Shown one piece after another: positions 52,360 to 61,185 of a stretch of DNA of 64,000 nt; the first letter of the stretch is position 1; each line of letters begins with the position of its first letter. The notes under the pieces were generated by a model. The model worked only from the letters and a program-made list of their open reading frames with translations, had not been told where the DNA came from and did no database searches. Both the position numbers and the translations under genes were made by a program. Source of the DNA: JAEUSE01 sp964648985 (GTDB lineage: Bacteria > Patescibacteriota > Doudnabacteria > UBA920); the NCBI GenBank assembly GCA_964648985.1, contig CAZYMS010000003.1:15493-79492 (forward strand), read 5' to 3'.

Positions 52360-52866
52360 CTACTGCCTTACCCAGCACTTACGGGTGTCGGTAAATTTGT
52401 CGAGGATTACTGCACCTTGGAGGTGGTCGTACTCGTGCTGAATTATCTTTGCAAGTAAACCATGTGCTTTAAGAGTAAATGGTTTTAGATGTTCATCGAG
52501 CGCACGCACTTCTACTTCGGCGGGGCGCCTCACGGGGCCAAACAGCGTTGCGTGTGCCACACTTCCACAACCTTCTTCTAGAATAGTTTGTTTGACCGAC
52601 TTATTCGTGATCTTCGGGTTTATAAATACTCTAAAACCATCTAAGTCCTTTGGCTTTCGCGTTTTTGTTTTCCGCACCTCACTCACAAAAATTTGTAAAC
52701 CAATGCCAATCTGCGGCGCCGCTATACCAACCAGACCAGTGGCGAACATGGAATCGTGCAAATCTTTGATAAGTTTCTTAATGCCGATCTTATCTTTTAG
52801 GTTTACTGGTTTCGCCTTAGCACGAATGACCGCCTCCCCTACTTGAGATATTCTCTTTATTGCCAT
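52360..52866 (-). CDS. def: Peptide deformylase
   Basis: 168 residues with all three motifs: GIAAPQIG (motif I), EEGCGS (motif II, metal Cys; Gly replaces the common Leu), and QHEYDHLQG (motif III). It removes formyl from new N-termini. Dyad copy 3 lies 14 bp before its ATG. Confidence 0.93.
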   Translation of the reverse strand: MAIKRISQVGEAVIRAKAKPVNLKDKIGIKKLIKDLHDSMFATGLVGIAAPQIGIGLQIFVSEVRKTKTRKPKDLDGFRVFINPKITNKSVKQTILEEGCGSVAHATLFGPVRRPAEVEVRALDEHLKPFTLKAHGLLAKIIQHEYDHLQGAVILDKFTDTRKCWVRQ

Positions 52867-52879
52867 ATATACGTTAAAA

Positions 52880-52896
52880 AATACTAGACAGTATTA
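52880..52896. repeat. Dyad repeat, copy 3 (shorter)
   Basis: AATACTAGACAGTATT, then AAAGTAA where copies 1 and 2 have CTAGTAA. Upstream of def. Confidence 0.75.
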
Positions 52897-52970
52897 AAGT
52901 AAAAAAATTGAACAAAATGCCGTAGGTACGACCGACATATGAAAAATACCTAGTGAATATACACAGCATA

Positions 52971-52994
52971 TCAAAAAGCCGCTCTCTTGGCGAC
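52971..52994 (-). terminator. Terminator of the Nudix-like gene 53005-53709
   Basis: AGTCGC / GCGGCT stem (one G-T pair) with loop CAAGAGA, then TTTTG. Confidence 0.6.
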
Positions 52995-53004
52995 TTTGAT
53001 TGTT

Positions 53005-53709
53005 TTATAATAACATCGCGTCTAACTGCTTCCGAATGTAAGGACTCGATATAAAATTTAACGGTCTTAGGGCCTCTCCACCCGCATACTCTCTCACCTC
53101 TTCGCTGAAATATTCTTCAATAACTTCTCCATACGGACGTATTTCCCAACTCTGTGCTTTATACACATCATCCATTATTGCAAGCGCAGCATTTAGTTCT
53201 TCCACACCCACCTCCAAGTGATATGCGTAAATAGTCTGAAACTCATTTGTCGTAATATTCTCGTGAGCGCCGATGAATGCCAGGTTTCCCGCCGCCATGC
53301 GATTTTTTGGCAAACCTGTTTCTTCTGCAACTTTTGCCAAAGCCAATTCTTCCAAATCAACGGCCCTATAACGATTCCCCATAAGTTGTGCTCGTCTCTG
53401 GGCCGCCACACTCGCCAAATCTATTTTACCGGGCTCCCAGCGCAAGGCAGCGCTCCGCCTTTGTAGATACATGTTTCTTTTACTGTCATAGAGCACTACA
53501 AGAATAGAATCATGCGGAAACAGTTTTCTAAACTCATCAACAATAACGCTCTGCCCAGCATGATCCATGTATGTATAATGTTCTACTGTTTCTCCTAATG
53601 CATTAATGTACACAATTGCATCACCAGCGCCTCGTACAACAACATACTCCGCAGGCAACATAATGGGCGTACTAATTCCAGGTAAAAAATGTTCGGTAAA
53701 AGTTTCCAT
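53005..53709 (-). CDS. Nudix-family protein with degenerate box
   Basis: 234 residues. The N-terminal ~55 residues are beta-rich, then the Nudix fold: YLQRRSAALRWEPGKIDLAS and LEELALAKVAEETGL as the box. The GxxxxxE part is not seen, and Arg of REU is Lys. It resembles isopentenyl-diphosphate isomerase-like Nudix proteins. The activity is uncertain. It lies 20 bp from the kinase gene upstream. Confidence 0.65.
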   Translation of the reverse strand: METFTEHFLPGISTPIMLPAEYVVVRGAGDAIVYINALGETVEHYTYMDHAGQSVIVDEFRKLFPHDSILVVLYDSKRNMYLQRRSAALRWEPGKIDLASVAAQRRAQLMGNRYRAVDLEELALAKVAEETGLPKNRMAAGNLAFIGAHENITTNEFQTIYAYHLEVGVEELNAALAIMDDVYKAQSWEIRPYGEVIEEYFSEEVREYAGGEALRPLNFISSPYIRKQLDAMLL

Positions 53710-53729
53710 ACAATATTCTAAATACTATT

Positions 53730-54356
53730 CTATAACAACCTATTCTCTTGTAGCATGTCGCCTATAACTTCTCCATGCAAAGCTTCTTGAATGAGTGTAT
53801 TAATGTAGTGTAAGTCTTTTTCACCGTGAAAATCCATCCCGGTACGGTCAATGACAAGTGCGTTATATTCTGGCGCAAGCTTTATGAATTGTTCTTGTAC
53901 CCGCACTGCTTGCTCCGCTATAGATACGACTTCTTCCGACACTCTCCCCCGTTCTGCGATGTACGCAGCTAAAATTTCTGGTTTTGCAACAAGCACTACA
54001 GTTACATCTGCAACCGAAGATTCAAGCTGCGCAATAAGCTCCTCTAGCTCTTGAATATGGACATGGGGCGATATAGCTGCGTAGCTGCGAATGGTGATTG
54101 GGCTTGCATTATCTACATAGCTATTCGTTCCCAAAGTCGATATCGCATGCGCACATTGAAGTGACGCCATATATTGCCCCACAAACCATCGCTCCCGGCC
54201 AACCGGATCTTCTGTAATTAAATTACTGGTAACCACTTCTGGGAATACACCCTCTTCGCCTTCAAAAAAAGCTGGTGCACGATTAAGAGCCGCAAGTTGT
54301 CGCACCAACGTAGACTTCCCCACTCCCGCGCATCCGATTATAGAAATTACAGCCAT
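53730..54356 (-). CDS. P-loop nucleoside kinase-like protein (deoxynucleoside kinase family)
   Basis: 208 residues. P-loop GCAGVGKST near 8-16; FFEGEEGVFPEV may equal the EE base motif of dNKs. YVDNASP stands where dNKs have a DRS-type motif, so the Arg is missing. Helical C-terminus. Probable nucleoside or dNMP kinase for salvage; another P-loop kinase is possible. Confidence 0.6.
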   Translation of the reverse strand: MAVISIIGCAGVGKSTLVRQLAALNRAPAFFEGEEGVFPEVVTSNLITEDPVGRERWFVGQYMASLQCAHAISTLGTNSYVDNASPITIRSYAAISPHVHIQELEELIAQLESSVADVTVVLVAKPEILAAYIAERGRVSEEVVSIAEQAVRVQEQFIKLAPEYNALVIDRTGMDFHGEKDLHYINTLIQEALHGEVIGDMLQENRLL

Positions 54357-54416
54357 AAGGTCTAGTCAAAAGTTTATAAAGTTCTCAAGGTTTGTAAGGG
54401 GAGAGATTAGGAGAAC

Positions 54417-55025
54417 CTAGTCCACCTTAACACCCAATTCACTCAAGTGAGACATAAAAGCCTCAAAGGTCGTATAGTGTAATGTCTCAATACCAAGTTT
54501 CGCAGCGGTTTCTATGGCAGCATCGTAGTCATCTGCATAAAATATTTCACCTGCCGACACTCCGGATTTTTGAATAAGTGCTTCAAATAATTCTTTTTGC
54601 GGTTTAATAGCGCCAACCTCGCTTGATATAACCGCAACATCGAAGTTATCTAAAAAGCCAAAGCGCTCCTGCAAGCCATTAATTCGGGTGGGAAAGTTAT
54701 TTGTACAAATAAGCGTTTTATACCCATTCGCACGAACCTTTTTTACTACATCGACCACATGGTCATCTACCTCATATCCCCTTATAAGTATGTCAATAAT
54801 TTCTGGCACCGTAAGATTTAACTTCCATTGGCCAATTGCCCAAGTCCAAAATTGTTCGTCCGTCATTTTACCAGTCTTGTATTGAAAATTCATTTCATCG
54901 CTCTGAAGGAAGACTCTTTTTGCCTCTTCTTCACTCACACCAATTTCGCCCAAACTCTTAATGAAGTTTGACTTACCATGTATAAAATAGACTCCGTCCA
55001 AATCAAATGTAATTGCTTTTATCAT
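54417..55025 (-). CDS. HAD-superfamily hydrolase
   Basis: 202 residues: motif I TFDLDGV (Asp8/Asp10), motif II TNN near 111, Lys motif IKP near 140, motif IV YADDYDAA. A helical cap lies between ~20 and 85. A phosphatase for a small substrate, unknown. Confidence 0.85.
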   Translation of the reverse strand: MIKAITFDLDGVYFIHGKSNFIKSLGEIGVSEEEAKRVFLQSDEMNFQYKTGKMTDEQFWTWAIGQWKLNLTVPEIIDILIRGYEVDDHVVDVVKKVRANGYKTLICTNNFPTRINGLQERFGFLDNFDVAVISSEVGAIKPQKELFEALIQKSGVSAGEIFYADDYDAAIETAAKLGIETLHYTTFEAFMSHLSELGVKVD

Positions 55026-55048
55026 ATATTTTGCCTCGTTCGGACTAT

Positions 55049-55429
55049 TTACTGAGTTAGCTGGAATACGTCGCTGGGTTTTATCTGTTCTATTTGCTCA
55101 GGTGTTACGTGCGCTGTAGAAAAGAGTGATTTAGAAAAAAGTGATATAAGTACGAGCGAAACCACAGTAAGCGCCATGCACATATACGCTGCATGACGGC
55201 CGTCATCGTAATCTGAAAAATAAAACTTTATAGCAAAAATAAGTCCGAACGGTGGGGCGCCAAGAGCAACGAGAAAGGCTAATCGTTTTTGATTGGTAGG
55301 TACCAGATTGCTTCTATGGTTTTGCAGGGCGCTCGCCATAAGCGCGGCTACATCCACACTCTTGTTTTCTTTAGCCAGCTTAGCTATTTCCGAAACCTGT
55401 TCTTCTAATTTGTGTTCTGAAGTTTGCAT
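55049..55429 (-). CDS. Two-helix membrane protein, hypothetical
   Basis: 126 residues: a helical, charged N-terminus (~1-45), two membrane helices (LAFLVALGAPPFGLIFAIKFYF and YMCMALTVVSLVLISLF), a short tail. No family is recognised. Confidence 0.55.
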   Translation of the reverse strand: MQTSEHKLEEQVSEIAKLAKENKSVDVAALMASALQNHRSNLVPTNQKRLAFLVALGAPPFGLIFAIKFYFSDYDDGRHAAYMCMALTVVSLVLISLFSKSLFSTAHVTPEQIEQIKPSDVFQLTQ

Positions 55430-55521
55430 ACCATTAGTATACCTCGCCTAAACTTTGCTGCAAAAAGCTCTTCTTTTGCAATGAATCGGTGTTTTCCTAC
55501 CTCTACCCCAGGCCCACATCT

Positions 55522-56286
55522 TCACTCACTCGTAATATAGCCCTTGGCAGCGCGGCGATGTCTTAGAATACAAAGGATTGCAAGAAGGGTGGTAAAGAGC
55601 AATACAAGCCACGCCACGTCTAATACAAAATCTTTATGGTTCTCGTAAAACCATCGAACGTCCCCTAAAGGAACTGGAGTCTTTTGCCTTTCTAGCGGGA
55701 GCTGCGAGTCCGCCGCAAGCACCAGACTAAGACAACCAGTTCGTTCTTTTTGTAAAGTCTTAAGAGAAATTGCAAGCGCACTTGTCGGATATATTTGCGT
55801 ACAACGCATGCGTGCATCTATAGCATACGCAGTATTACCCACGAACCCAATATTGCCATAGTCACCACCATAATTAATCCACCACTGAAGCGCGGCCTCT
55901 TCGGGGTACTGAGGCTCAGGAATGAACTTGAGCCGCGGAGTATCCAGCGAAGTTACTCTCCGAATATCATAGGCAAGATTATACTCTACACCTTCTTTAT
56001 TTACGGACACATACACGTAGTCATATGGCTTAAGCTTATTCCATTCCGGGTGAGGGCGCGTTTTGTGAACTCGGATTGTACCAAACACAGGGTTACCCAT
56101 TAGCACTTCGTTCACTGCAATATCTGCGACAGTACCATCTACTCGTGTAACCATGCCGAGCACAAGAGCATACTGCAGGTGGTTATGCGTCATGCACCAA
56201 TCGGGGGTACACGCATTCGCGCGCAGCGGCCAAGTCATAACTACTATACATAGCAACGCACAGAATGCGCGAATCGTTGGGGCCAT
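55522..56286 (-). CDS. Exported protein with C-terminal membrane anchor, hypothetical
   Basis: 254 residues. A signal peptide (to ~25, cut near ANA), an external domain with paired Cys (ACTPDWC at the start, RC...GC later), and a C-terminal helix (VAWLVLLFTTLLAILCIL) with a basic tail RHRRAAK. The domain recalls the tissue-inhibitor-like NTR folds only by its CTPDWC start. Unknown function. Confidence 0.6.
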   Translation of the reverse strand: MAPTIRAFCALLCIVVMTWPLRANACTPDWCMTHNHLQYALVLGMVTRVDGTVADIAVNEVLMGNPVFGTIRVHKTRPHPEWNKLKPYDYVYVSVNKEGVEYNLAYDIRRVTSLDTPRLKFIPEPQYPEEAALQWWINYGGDYGNIGFVGNTAYAIDARMRCTQIYPTSALAISLKTLQKERTGCLSLVLAADSQLPLERQKTPVPLGDVRWFYENHKDFVLDVAWLVLLFTTLLAILCILRHRRAAKGYITSE

Positions 56287-56315
56287 AAAGAAATATGAAG
56301 CAATTTCATAATATC

Positions 56316-56342
56316 AAAAAATCGCCTATTCGGCGATTTTTT
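56316..56342 (-). terminator. Terminator of the RNase J gene
   Basis: AAAAAATCGCC / GGCGATTTTTT with loop TATTC; T-run on the minus strand. Confidence 0.85.
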
Positions 56343-56358
56343 AACGTAAATGTGGTAT

Positions 56359-58179
56359 TTAGAGTTCAATAATAATAGGCATTATCATGGGCCTGCGTTC
56401 GGTTTTCTTAAAGAGATATTCTCCCACATCATCTCGAATACGTTGCTGCAGACTGGCCTGGCTCATTTCTACACTAGCCCTTCCTTGGCTTTCAACCATT
56501 TTGCGCACTTCATGCTTCACTTCGCGAATTATATCTTCATTACCCTTCATGTAAATAAAACCGCGAGAAATAATGTCCGGTTGGTTTATAAGCTTCCCAG
56601 TCTTTCGGTCCAGGGTAACAATAATTACGAACATACCGTCCTGCGCCATGACCTTACGGTCACGTAGTACTACTTCACCAATGTCCCCTATGCCAAGCCC
56701 ATCCACAAACACGTACCCGGAAAAGACCTTGCCGGCCTTCTTCGCCACACCAGCCGCGTCTATCTCCAGCACATCGCCATTATCCAAAATAGGAATTCGT
56801 TCTGCAGGCATGCCCATTCCGAGTCCAATTTTTGAATGAGCAATAAGCATGTGATGCTCACCATGAATTGGCACTAAATATTTCGGACGGAGCAAGCTCA
56901 GTACAATTTTATGTTCTTCTTGCTGAGCATGTCCTGAGGTGTGGATGTCGAGCATTTTATTATAGATAACCCGAGCACCTTCACGAGTAAGATTATCTAT
57001 AACTTCTACAATAGAGCGTTCATTCCCCGGAATAGGAGAAGCAGAAATAACAGCGGTATCTCCTGGCTTTATTTGAATGGAGCGGTGATCACCACGTGCC
57101 ATACGAGCCAGCCCCGCAGACTCTTCACCCTGCGCCCCTGTGGTCATAATAATGACCTGATTATCTGGCAATTTGCCAATTTGTTCTGGCTTTACAATAG
57201 TCTTGGGTTGGAATTTCAAATACCCCAGCGAAATACCAAGCTCTACATTGTTAATCATAGAGCGACCCACTACTGCGACCTTACGGTTATACTTTGCGGC
57301 AATATTCAATACTTGCTGCATGCGAGCAAAGAGAGATGAGAATGACGCAAAAATAATGCGTCCCGGAGCTTCATCGAAAATTCGGTCTATGGTAGCGCCA
57401 ATTTCTGATTCAGATGCAGTATAGCCAGGCTTTGCTGCGTTAGTAGAATCACTCATAAACGCCAACACACCTTCGGCTCCATACTTGGCGATTTTGGCAA
57501 ACTCTGCCGGCTCCTCACCTACGGGTGTATGGTCAATTTTCCAGTCACCACTATGCACTACCTGGCCAATAGGAGTGGTAATAGACAAGCCTACTGAGTC
57601 TGGAATATTATGATTTACGCCATAGAAGCGCACTTTAAAGCTCCCTAATGGAACCATATCGTCCTTGGCAACAGTGTTTATGCGTACTTGCTCCGCCATG
57701 TTGAATTCTTCCAAACGTTTTTGGATAAGCCCAGCGGTAAGTGGCAATGTATAAATAGGAGGATTACCAATTTTTGGCAATATGTATGGTACCGCACCCA
57801 TGTGGTCCATGTGTCCGTGTGTAATAAAAATACCGCGAATGTTTTGCTTGCGCTCTTCTAAGTATGTAACATCGGGAATAATGTAATCTATGCCGGGAGT
57901 TGTTTCATCGGGAAACGCAAAACCAACGTCAACAATAATAATATCGTCGCCGTATTCATAGACCATCATGTTGGCACCGACCTGCTCAAGACCACCGAGT
58001 GGAATTATGCGAAGGTTCGGCGATGTGTTGGGCCTCGCATGAGGTACATCATGTTGAGAGGGAGCGGTGCGAGCAGATCTCACTGTAGGGAGAACACTGG
58101 TAGAAGGCTTTTTAGGAAATGGCCTGGAACGACCTCCTATACTGCCAGATCGGGGCGCTGAAGAATTTGGTTTATTCAT
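56359..58179 (-). CDS. rnj: Ribonuclease J
   Basis: 606 residues. After a ~52-residue Arg/Ser/Pro-rich, likely disordered extension comes the metallo-beta-lactamase core with THGHMDH at 120-126, HSGDWKID, and SDSTNA. The beta-CASP part (FASFSSLFARMQQ, TGAQGEE, SASPIPGNE, HTSGHA) and C-terminal domain complete it. RNase J is a 5'-3' exo- and endonuclease for mRNA decay and rRNA maturation. The N-terminal extension is an oddity that may bind RNA or partners. Confidence 0.93.
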   Translation of the reverse strand: MNKPNSSAPRSGSIGGRSRPFPKKPSTSVLPTVRSARTAPSQHDVPHARPNTSPNLRIIPLGGLEQVGANMMVYEYGDDIIIVDVGFAFPDETTPGIDYIIPDVTYLEERKQNIRGIFITHGHMDHMGAVPYILPKIGNPPIYTLPLTAGLIQKRLEEFNMAEQVRINTVAKDDMVPLGSFKVRFYGVNHNIPDSVGLSITTPIGQVVHSGDWKIDHTPVGEEPAEFAKIAKYGAEGVLAFMSDSTNAAKPGYTASESEIGATIDRIFDEAPGRIIFASFSSLFARMQQVLNIAAKYNRKVAVVGRSMINNVELGISLGYLKFQPKTIVKPEQIGKLPDNQVIIMTTGAQGEESAGLARMARGDHRSIQIKPGDTAVISASPIPGNERSIVEVIDNLTREGARVIYNKMLDIHTSGHAQQEEHKIVLSLLRPKYLVPIHGEHHMLIAHSKIGLGMGMPAERIPILDNGDVLEIDAAGVAKKAGKVFSGYVFVDGLGIGDIGEVVLRDRKVMAQDGMFVIIVTLDRKTGKLINQPDIISRGFIYMKGNEDIIREVKHEVRKMVESQGRASVEMSQASLQQRIRDDVGEYLFKKTERRPMIMPIIIEL

Positions 58180-58384
58180 AAAAGTTTTATATCAAAAAAA
58201 TATTATCACGAATACAATAGAGCGGCCGTAACGACCACTTAACATTGTTTTTATATCATTCTAAAGACAAATAAATGACAAGCACAGTTAGAACTCTAAC
58301 ACTACCTTTCATTTATTTACCATATATATAGTATACAGGGATATTTTGTCGCCCGCAAACATGTAGCTGGGTACTTATTTTCAA
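58180..58384. other. Spacer upstream of RNase J
   Basis: Holds an inverted repeat AAATAAATGA...TCATTTATTT (58267-58318) with GTTAGA-ACTC-TAAC inside. No convincing gene. The RNase J promoter probably lies here. Confidence 0.4.
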
Positions 58385-58427
58385 GAAAAACCCAAACAGG
58401 ACAGACAGACTCGCTGCCCTGTTTGGG
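58385..58427 (-). terminator. Terminator of 58474-58899
   Basis: CCCAAACAGG / CCTGTTTGGG with an inner ACAG/CTG pairing, then TTTTTC on the minus strand. Confidence 0.8.
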
Positions 58428-58473
58428 GTATGGAGCAATTTTATATGCTCCATAAAAGCGCCTTGGACAGAAA

Positions 58474-58899
58474 CTACTCCGCGCCGCGCCGACCATCACC
58501 CTGGCTCGCACGGTATTGAGTAGTATCCCCTTTGATGAGGAGATCAACTAAGTGGCGTACTCGGTCTCGCCACATAAACGTAAATGGCTCCGCAGCAAGT
58601 ATAACTTGGGGCGTAGCCAAATCTATCGAGTTGAGCAGAATTGCAACCATCATGACCCCCTGCATCTCATCGGATCCTAACTCATTTTTGGGTCGCCCCC
58701 ATTGCTTCTGGAACTCACGCAACGCAGAATCAACCACTTCCACCATCCAAGCTTCTGGCTTCTCGCCGGGCTTAACTGCGGTGGATACGCGCGCTGCCTC
58801 AATAACGGTGATGCACTTTGCCTGAACCAATGCATGCATCAACAAAACAAGCAGATCGCTTGGTTGAAAATTTGCTGTAATATTCAATCCCCTTGGCAT
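58474..58899 (-). CDS. Hypothetical helical protein
   Basis: 141 residues from ATG with AAGGAG upstream. All-helical, soluble, no known motif. It shares a mirror-symmetric promoter region with the divergent TPM-domain gene. Strong ribosome site and higher GC than most of the window. Confidence 0.6.
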   Translation of the reverse strand: MPRGLNITANFQPSDLLVLLMHALVQAKCITVIEAARVSTAVKPGEKPEAWMVEVVDSALREFQKQWGRPKNELGSDEMQGVMMVAILLNSIDLATPQVILAAEPFTFMWRDRVRHLVDLLIKGDTTQYRASQGDGRRGAE

Positions 58900-59098
58900 C
58901 AGAAAAACTCCTTTGGTAAACGCCTGAGTTTTCAGACGTTAGTTTTGGTAAATGACTTGCGTAGACCTCAGCGGCCTGACGCGGTAGCCATATGGAATAC
59001 TCACTCAACGATGTAGGTTTTGCAGGACTCTCACCTGCAAACTAATTCACACCGCACATTGCGAAAATCGAATTCGCAAAGTCGTAAATCGCCTGCAA

Positions 59099-59127
59099 AT
59101 AATACAATATGAGGTCACTTTTGTCAA
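59099..59127 (-). promoter_or_regulatory. Promoter of 58474-58899
   Basis: TTGACA and TATTAT on the minus strand, 17-bp spacer. Confidence 0.7.
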
Positions 59128-59146
59128 TCTAAAACACTGGTTTTTG

Positions 59147-59175
59147 TTGACAAAAGTATCTATATATACTATAAT
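59147..59175 (+). promoter_or_regulatory. Promoter of 59266-60401
   Basis: TTGACA and TATAAT, 17-bp spacer: full consensus. Confidence 0.8.
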
Positions 59176-59265
59176 AATACGTCCTATTTTATGAAATAGT
59201 CGACGAAATAGTAGCCAACGGGCTGCTAAACCTATTCACATTTTTTGGTCCAAAGGAGGAACCAA

Positions 59266-60045
59266 ATGAAGAATTTGCTTAAGCAGTTTGCATTGGCAAC
59301 TTTCGTTTTTACTTGCCTGTCGGTTTTTACCTGCGCTAAAGACAAAGCAGATACGTTACCGAGTCCAACCACCCCACCCAAGCTTGTGAATGACTTCGGT
59401 CATGTAATGAAGCCTGAAGACATTTCTACACTCGAAGCTGAGCTGGAAAAGTTCGATACGGATCACGGAATACAAATTGCCGTGGTCACGCTTCCATCAC
59501 TTGGCGAGTACGCAAGCATTGAAGACTTGGCCAACGACTTATTCAGGAAATGGGGCATTGGGCATAAAAATGCTTCTACCAAACAAGGTGACAAGGACAC
59601 GGGCGTCCTACTTGTGTTCTGCGTTGCGGAAAAGAAACGACGGATTGAAGTAGGCTATGGTATGGAGGGCGACCTAACCGATGGCAAGTCAGGTGAAATC
59701 CTTCGGACATTTCGACCGTACGTGGAAAATGCTGAAAGGGGCGATCAAGGAGCCTACTCCGCTGGACTCGTATCTGTAGCCCAGAGCCTCGAACAGCACT
59801 TCATCGAAAAAAAAGCTACGGAAGCCCTAGTATATGCAGCAGTGCTTTTTTTCTTAAAGCATTGGCTCATAATTACTATTATTATCCTCATACTCCTATG
59901 GCTAGCCTACAAGGTTGGCATACTTGGAGCAATGCTAGATGGAGTATTTAGTACGGATTTTAGCAGTAGTTCCTCTTCCGGAGGCAGTGGTTGGGGAGGA
60001 TTTGGTGGCGGTGAATCAGGCGGTGGCGGTGCAAGCGATGGATAA
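59266..60045 (+). CDS. TPM-domain membrane protein (YgcG-like)
   Basis: 259 residues from ATG with AAAGGAGG upstream. Signal or lipoprotein-like start (hydrophobic to ~22, VFTC), a TPM domain (VNDFGHVMKPEDISTLEAEL, GIQIAVVTLPSL, LVFCVAEKKRRIEVGYGMEG), one membrane helix (~201-219), and a Ser/Gly-rich tail (SSSSSGGSGWGGFGGGESGG) as in other TPM phosphatase-like proteins. TPM proteins are linked to repair of membrane complexes or phosphatase activity; role here unknown. Confidence 0.85.
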   Translation: MKNLLKQFALATFVFTCLSVFTCAKDKADTLPSPTTPPKLVNDFGHVMKPEDISTLEAELEKFDTDHGIQIAVVTLPSLGEYASIEDLANDLFRKWGIGHKNASTKQGDKDTGVLLVFCVAEKKRRIEVGYGMEGDLTDGKSGEILRTFRPYVENAERGDQGAYSAGLVSVAQSLEQHFIEKKATEALVYAAVLFFLKHWLIITIIILILLWLAYKVGILGAMLDGVFSTDFSSSSSSGGSGWGGFGGGESGGGGASDG

Positions 60046-60116
60046 TGTCTCCTACGCGGGAGGCAAGAGGAAAAACAACTGAACCTATTGCGGGTTCGTT
60101 TCTGAAAGGAAAATAT

Positions 60117-60401
60117 ATGCCGACTTCGATGAATACTGAGACATTAAGAACCAAGATCCAAGAGCACAATGCGGCGAGCAATAAAATGGCTCGCTTTCTC
60201 GCTACACTTACGTCAAAACTTATTGGGGAAGAGACCACTCCAGACAGTTTGGTTGTGGCGATATTGGCAGCATATACAGACCCCGTACAGGACTTTGACG
60301 AAAGTGATCGGTTTACGATTGGCGAGGCACTACCAGAGATTATCTGGGAAATCTGCGAGTTCGAATTCGCGACCGAAGCCATTGAAATCTTGAAGCGCTA
60401 A
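60117..60401 (+). CDS. Hypothetical helical protein
   Basis: 94 residues from ATG with AAGGA upstream; an alternative ATG at 60045 overlaps the TPM stop (TAATG) and would add 24 residues. Acidic and helical, without known motif. Cotranscribed with the TPM gene. Confidence 0.6.
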   Translation: MPTSMNTETLRTKIQEHNAASNKMARFLATLTSKLIGEETTPDSLVVAILAAYTDPVQDFDESDRFTIGEALPEIIWEICEFEFATEAIEILKR

Positions 60402-60424
60402 CAATACAAGCAAATTCGTTTCAC

Positions 60425-60466
60425 AATAAAGCAGTGCTGCAAGTTGAGCACTGCTTTATTTATTTA
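60425..60466 (+). terminator. Terminator of the TPM operon
   Basis: A 14-bp stem AATAAAGCAGTGCT / AGCACTGCTTTATT, loop of 8, then TATTTA. Confidence 0.85.
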
Positions 60467-60562
60467 CCATAAAATCATGAGTATAGAATGCTTACAGTTT
60501 TTCTAAGAAGGTATAACACTATCACTAGAACCCGCCGTGGGAATAGTAAACCATTTTATATA

Positions 60563-61111
60563 CTAAATTTTACCTATAAACTTATTTACCTGCTCAGTCA
60601 GGGACCGATAATTTATTGCTTCAAAATTACTAGTATCAACCTCGCAGACTGTCCCCACACCTACGGCTTCGTGCTGCCCTAAATCGAAATATCTACCTTC
60701 TAAAAACGTATCGACATGACCAGGATGGCGTTCGCCTGAACTTACTCTATTTTTTGCACGGTTAAGTAAAATTGTTTCCGGAGCACTGCAATGGAACTCA
60801 AATGCCTCGGACTTGTACAAAGACACTAATCTTTTCACTTGTTGCTTATCAAGCGCAGGTTTAAAATTCGCTTCGGCAATAACACTTCGCCCAGCTTTTA
60901 ATTCTTTTTCTACAAGAAAAAATAGTAACTTTATAGCCGCAACACCTAATTTTCTTGACCACTCTTTATCTGACCAGCCCAGACCATCAAACAACTGCTC
61001 TTTTATTTCATCCTTACAAAAATAAGGAATGCTAGTAGCTTCGGATAGATATTTTGCTAGATACGTTTTCCCCGAACCTGTGGGTCCGGAGACTATAATC
61101 AATCTACTCAT
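60563..61111 (-). CDS. P-loop kinase-like ATPase (AAA_33/zeta-toxin-like)
   Basis: 182 residues. Walker A SGPTGSGKTYLAKYL near 8-22; the later ILLNRAKNRVSSGERHPGH is the lid with Arg residues typical of small-molecule kinases such as gluconate kinase and Zeta toxins. No antitoxin-like partner is next to it. Substrate unknown. Confidence 0.65.
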   Translation of the reverse strand: MSRLIIVSGPTGSGKTYLAKYLSEATSIPYFCKDEIKEQLFDGLGWSDKEWSRKLGVAAIKLLFFLVEKELKAGRSVIAEANFKPALDKQQVKRLVSLYKSEAFEFHCSAPETILLNRAKNRVSSGERHPGHVDTFLEGRYFDLGQHEAVGVGTVCEVDTSNFEAINYRSLTEQVNKFIGKI

Positions 61112-61185
61112 ATGTATTGAACAGGGTTGGGAGCATAGTTGGCCAAAAAGAAGCTAAATTGAGCGCGGTGGAAACAAACACTGAG

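Larger units (their letters stand above)
58900..59265. other. Divergent promoter region
   Basis: Two near-consensus promoters point away from each other (59099-59127 minus, 59147-59175 plus). Their -35 boxes belong to the inverted repeat ACTTTTGTCAA (59117-59127) / TTGACAAAAGT (59147-59157). A hairpin TTTGCAGG/CCTGCAAA lies at 59019-59041 in the left leader. Confidence 0.6.

Noticed and set aside
60563..61111. Toxin of a toxin-antitoxin pair (Zeta-like)
   Set aside because: P-loop and lid fit many kinases; no small antitoxin gene lies beside it.
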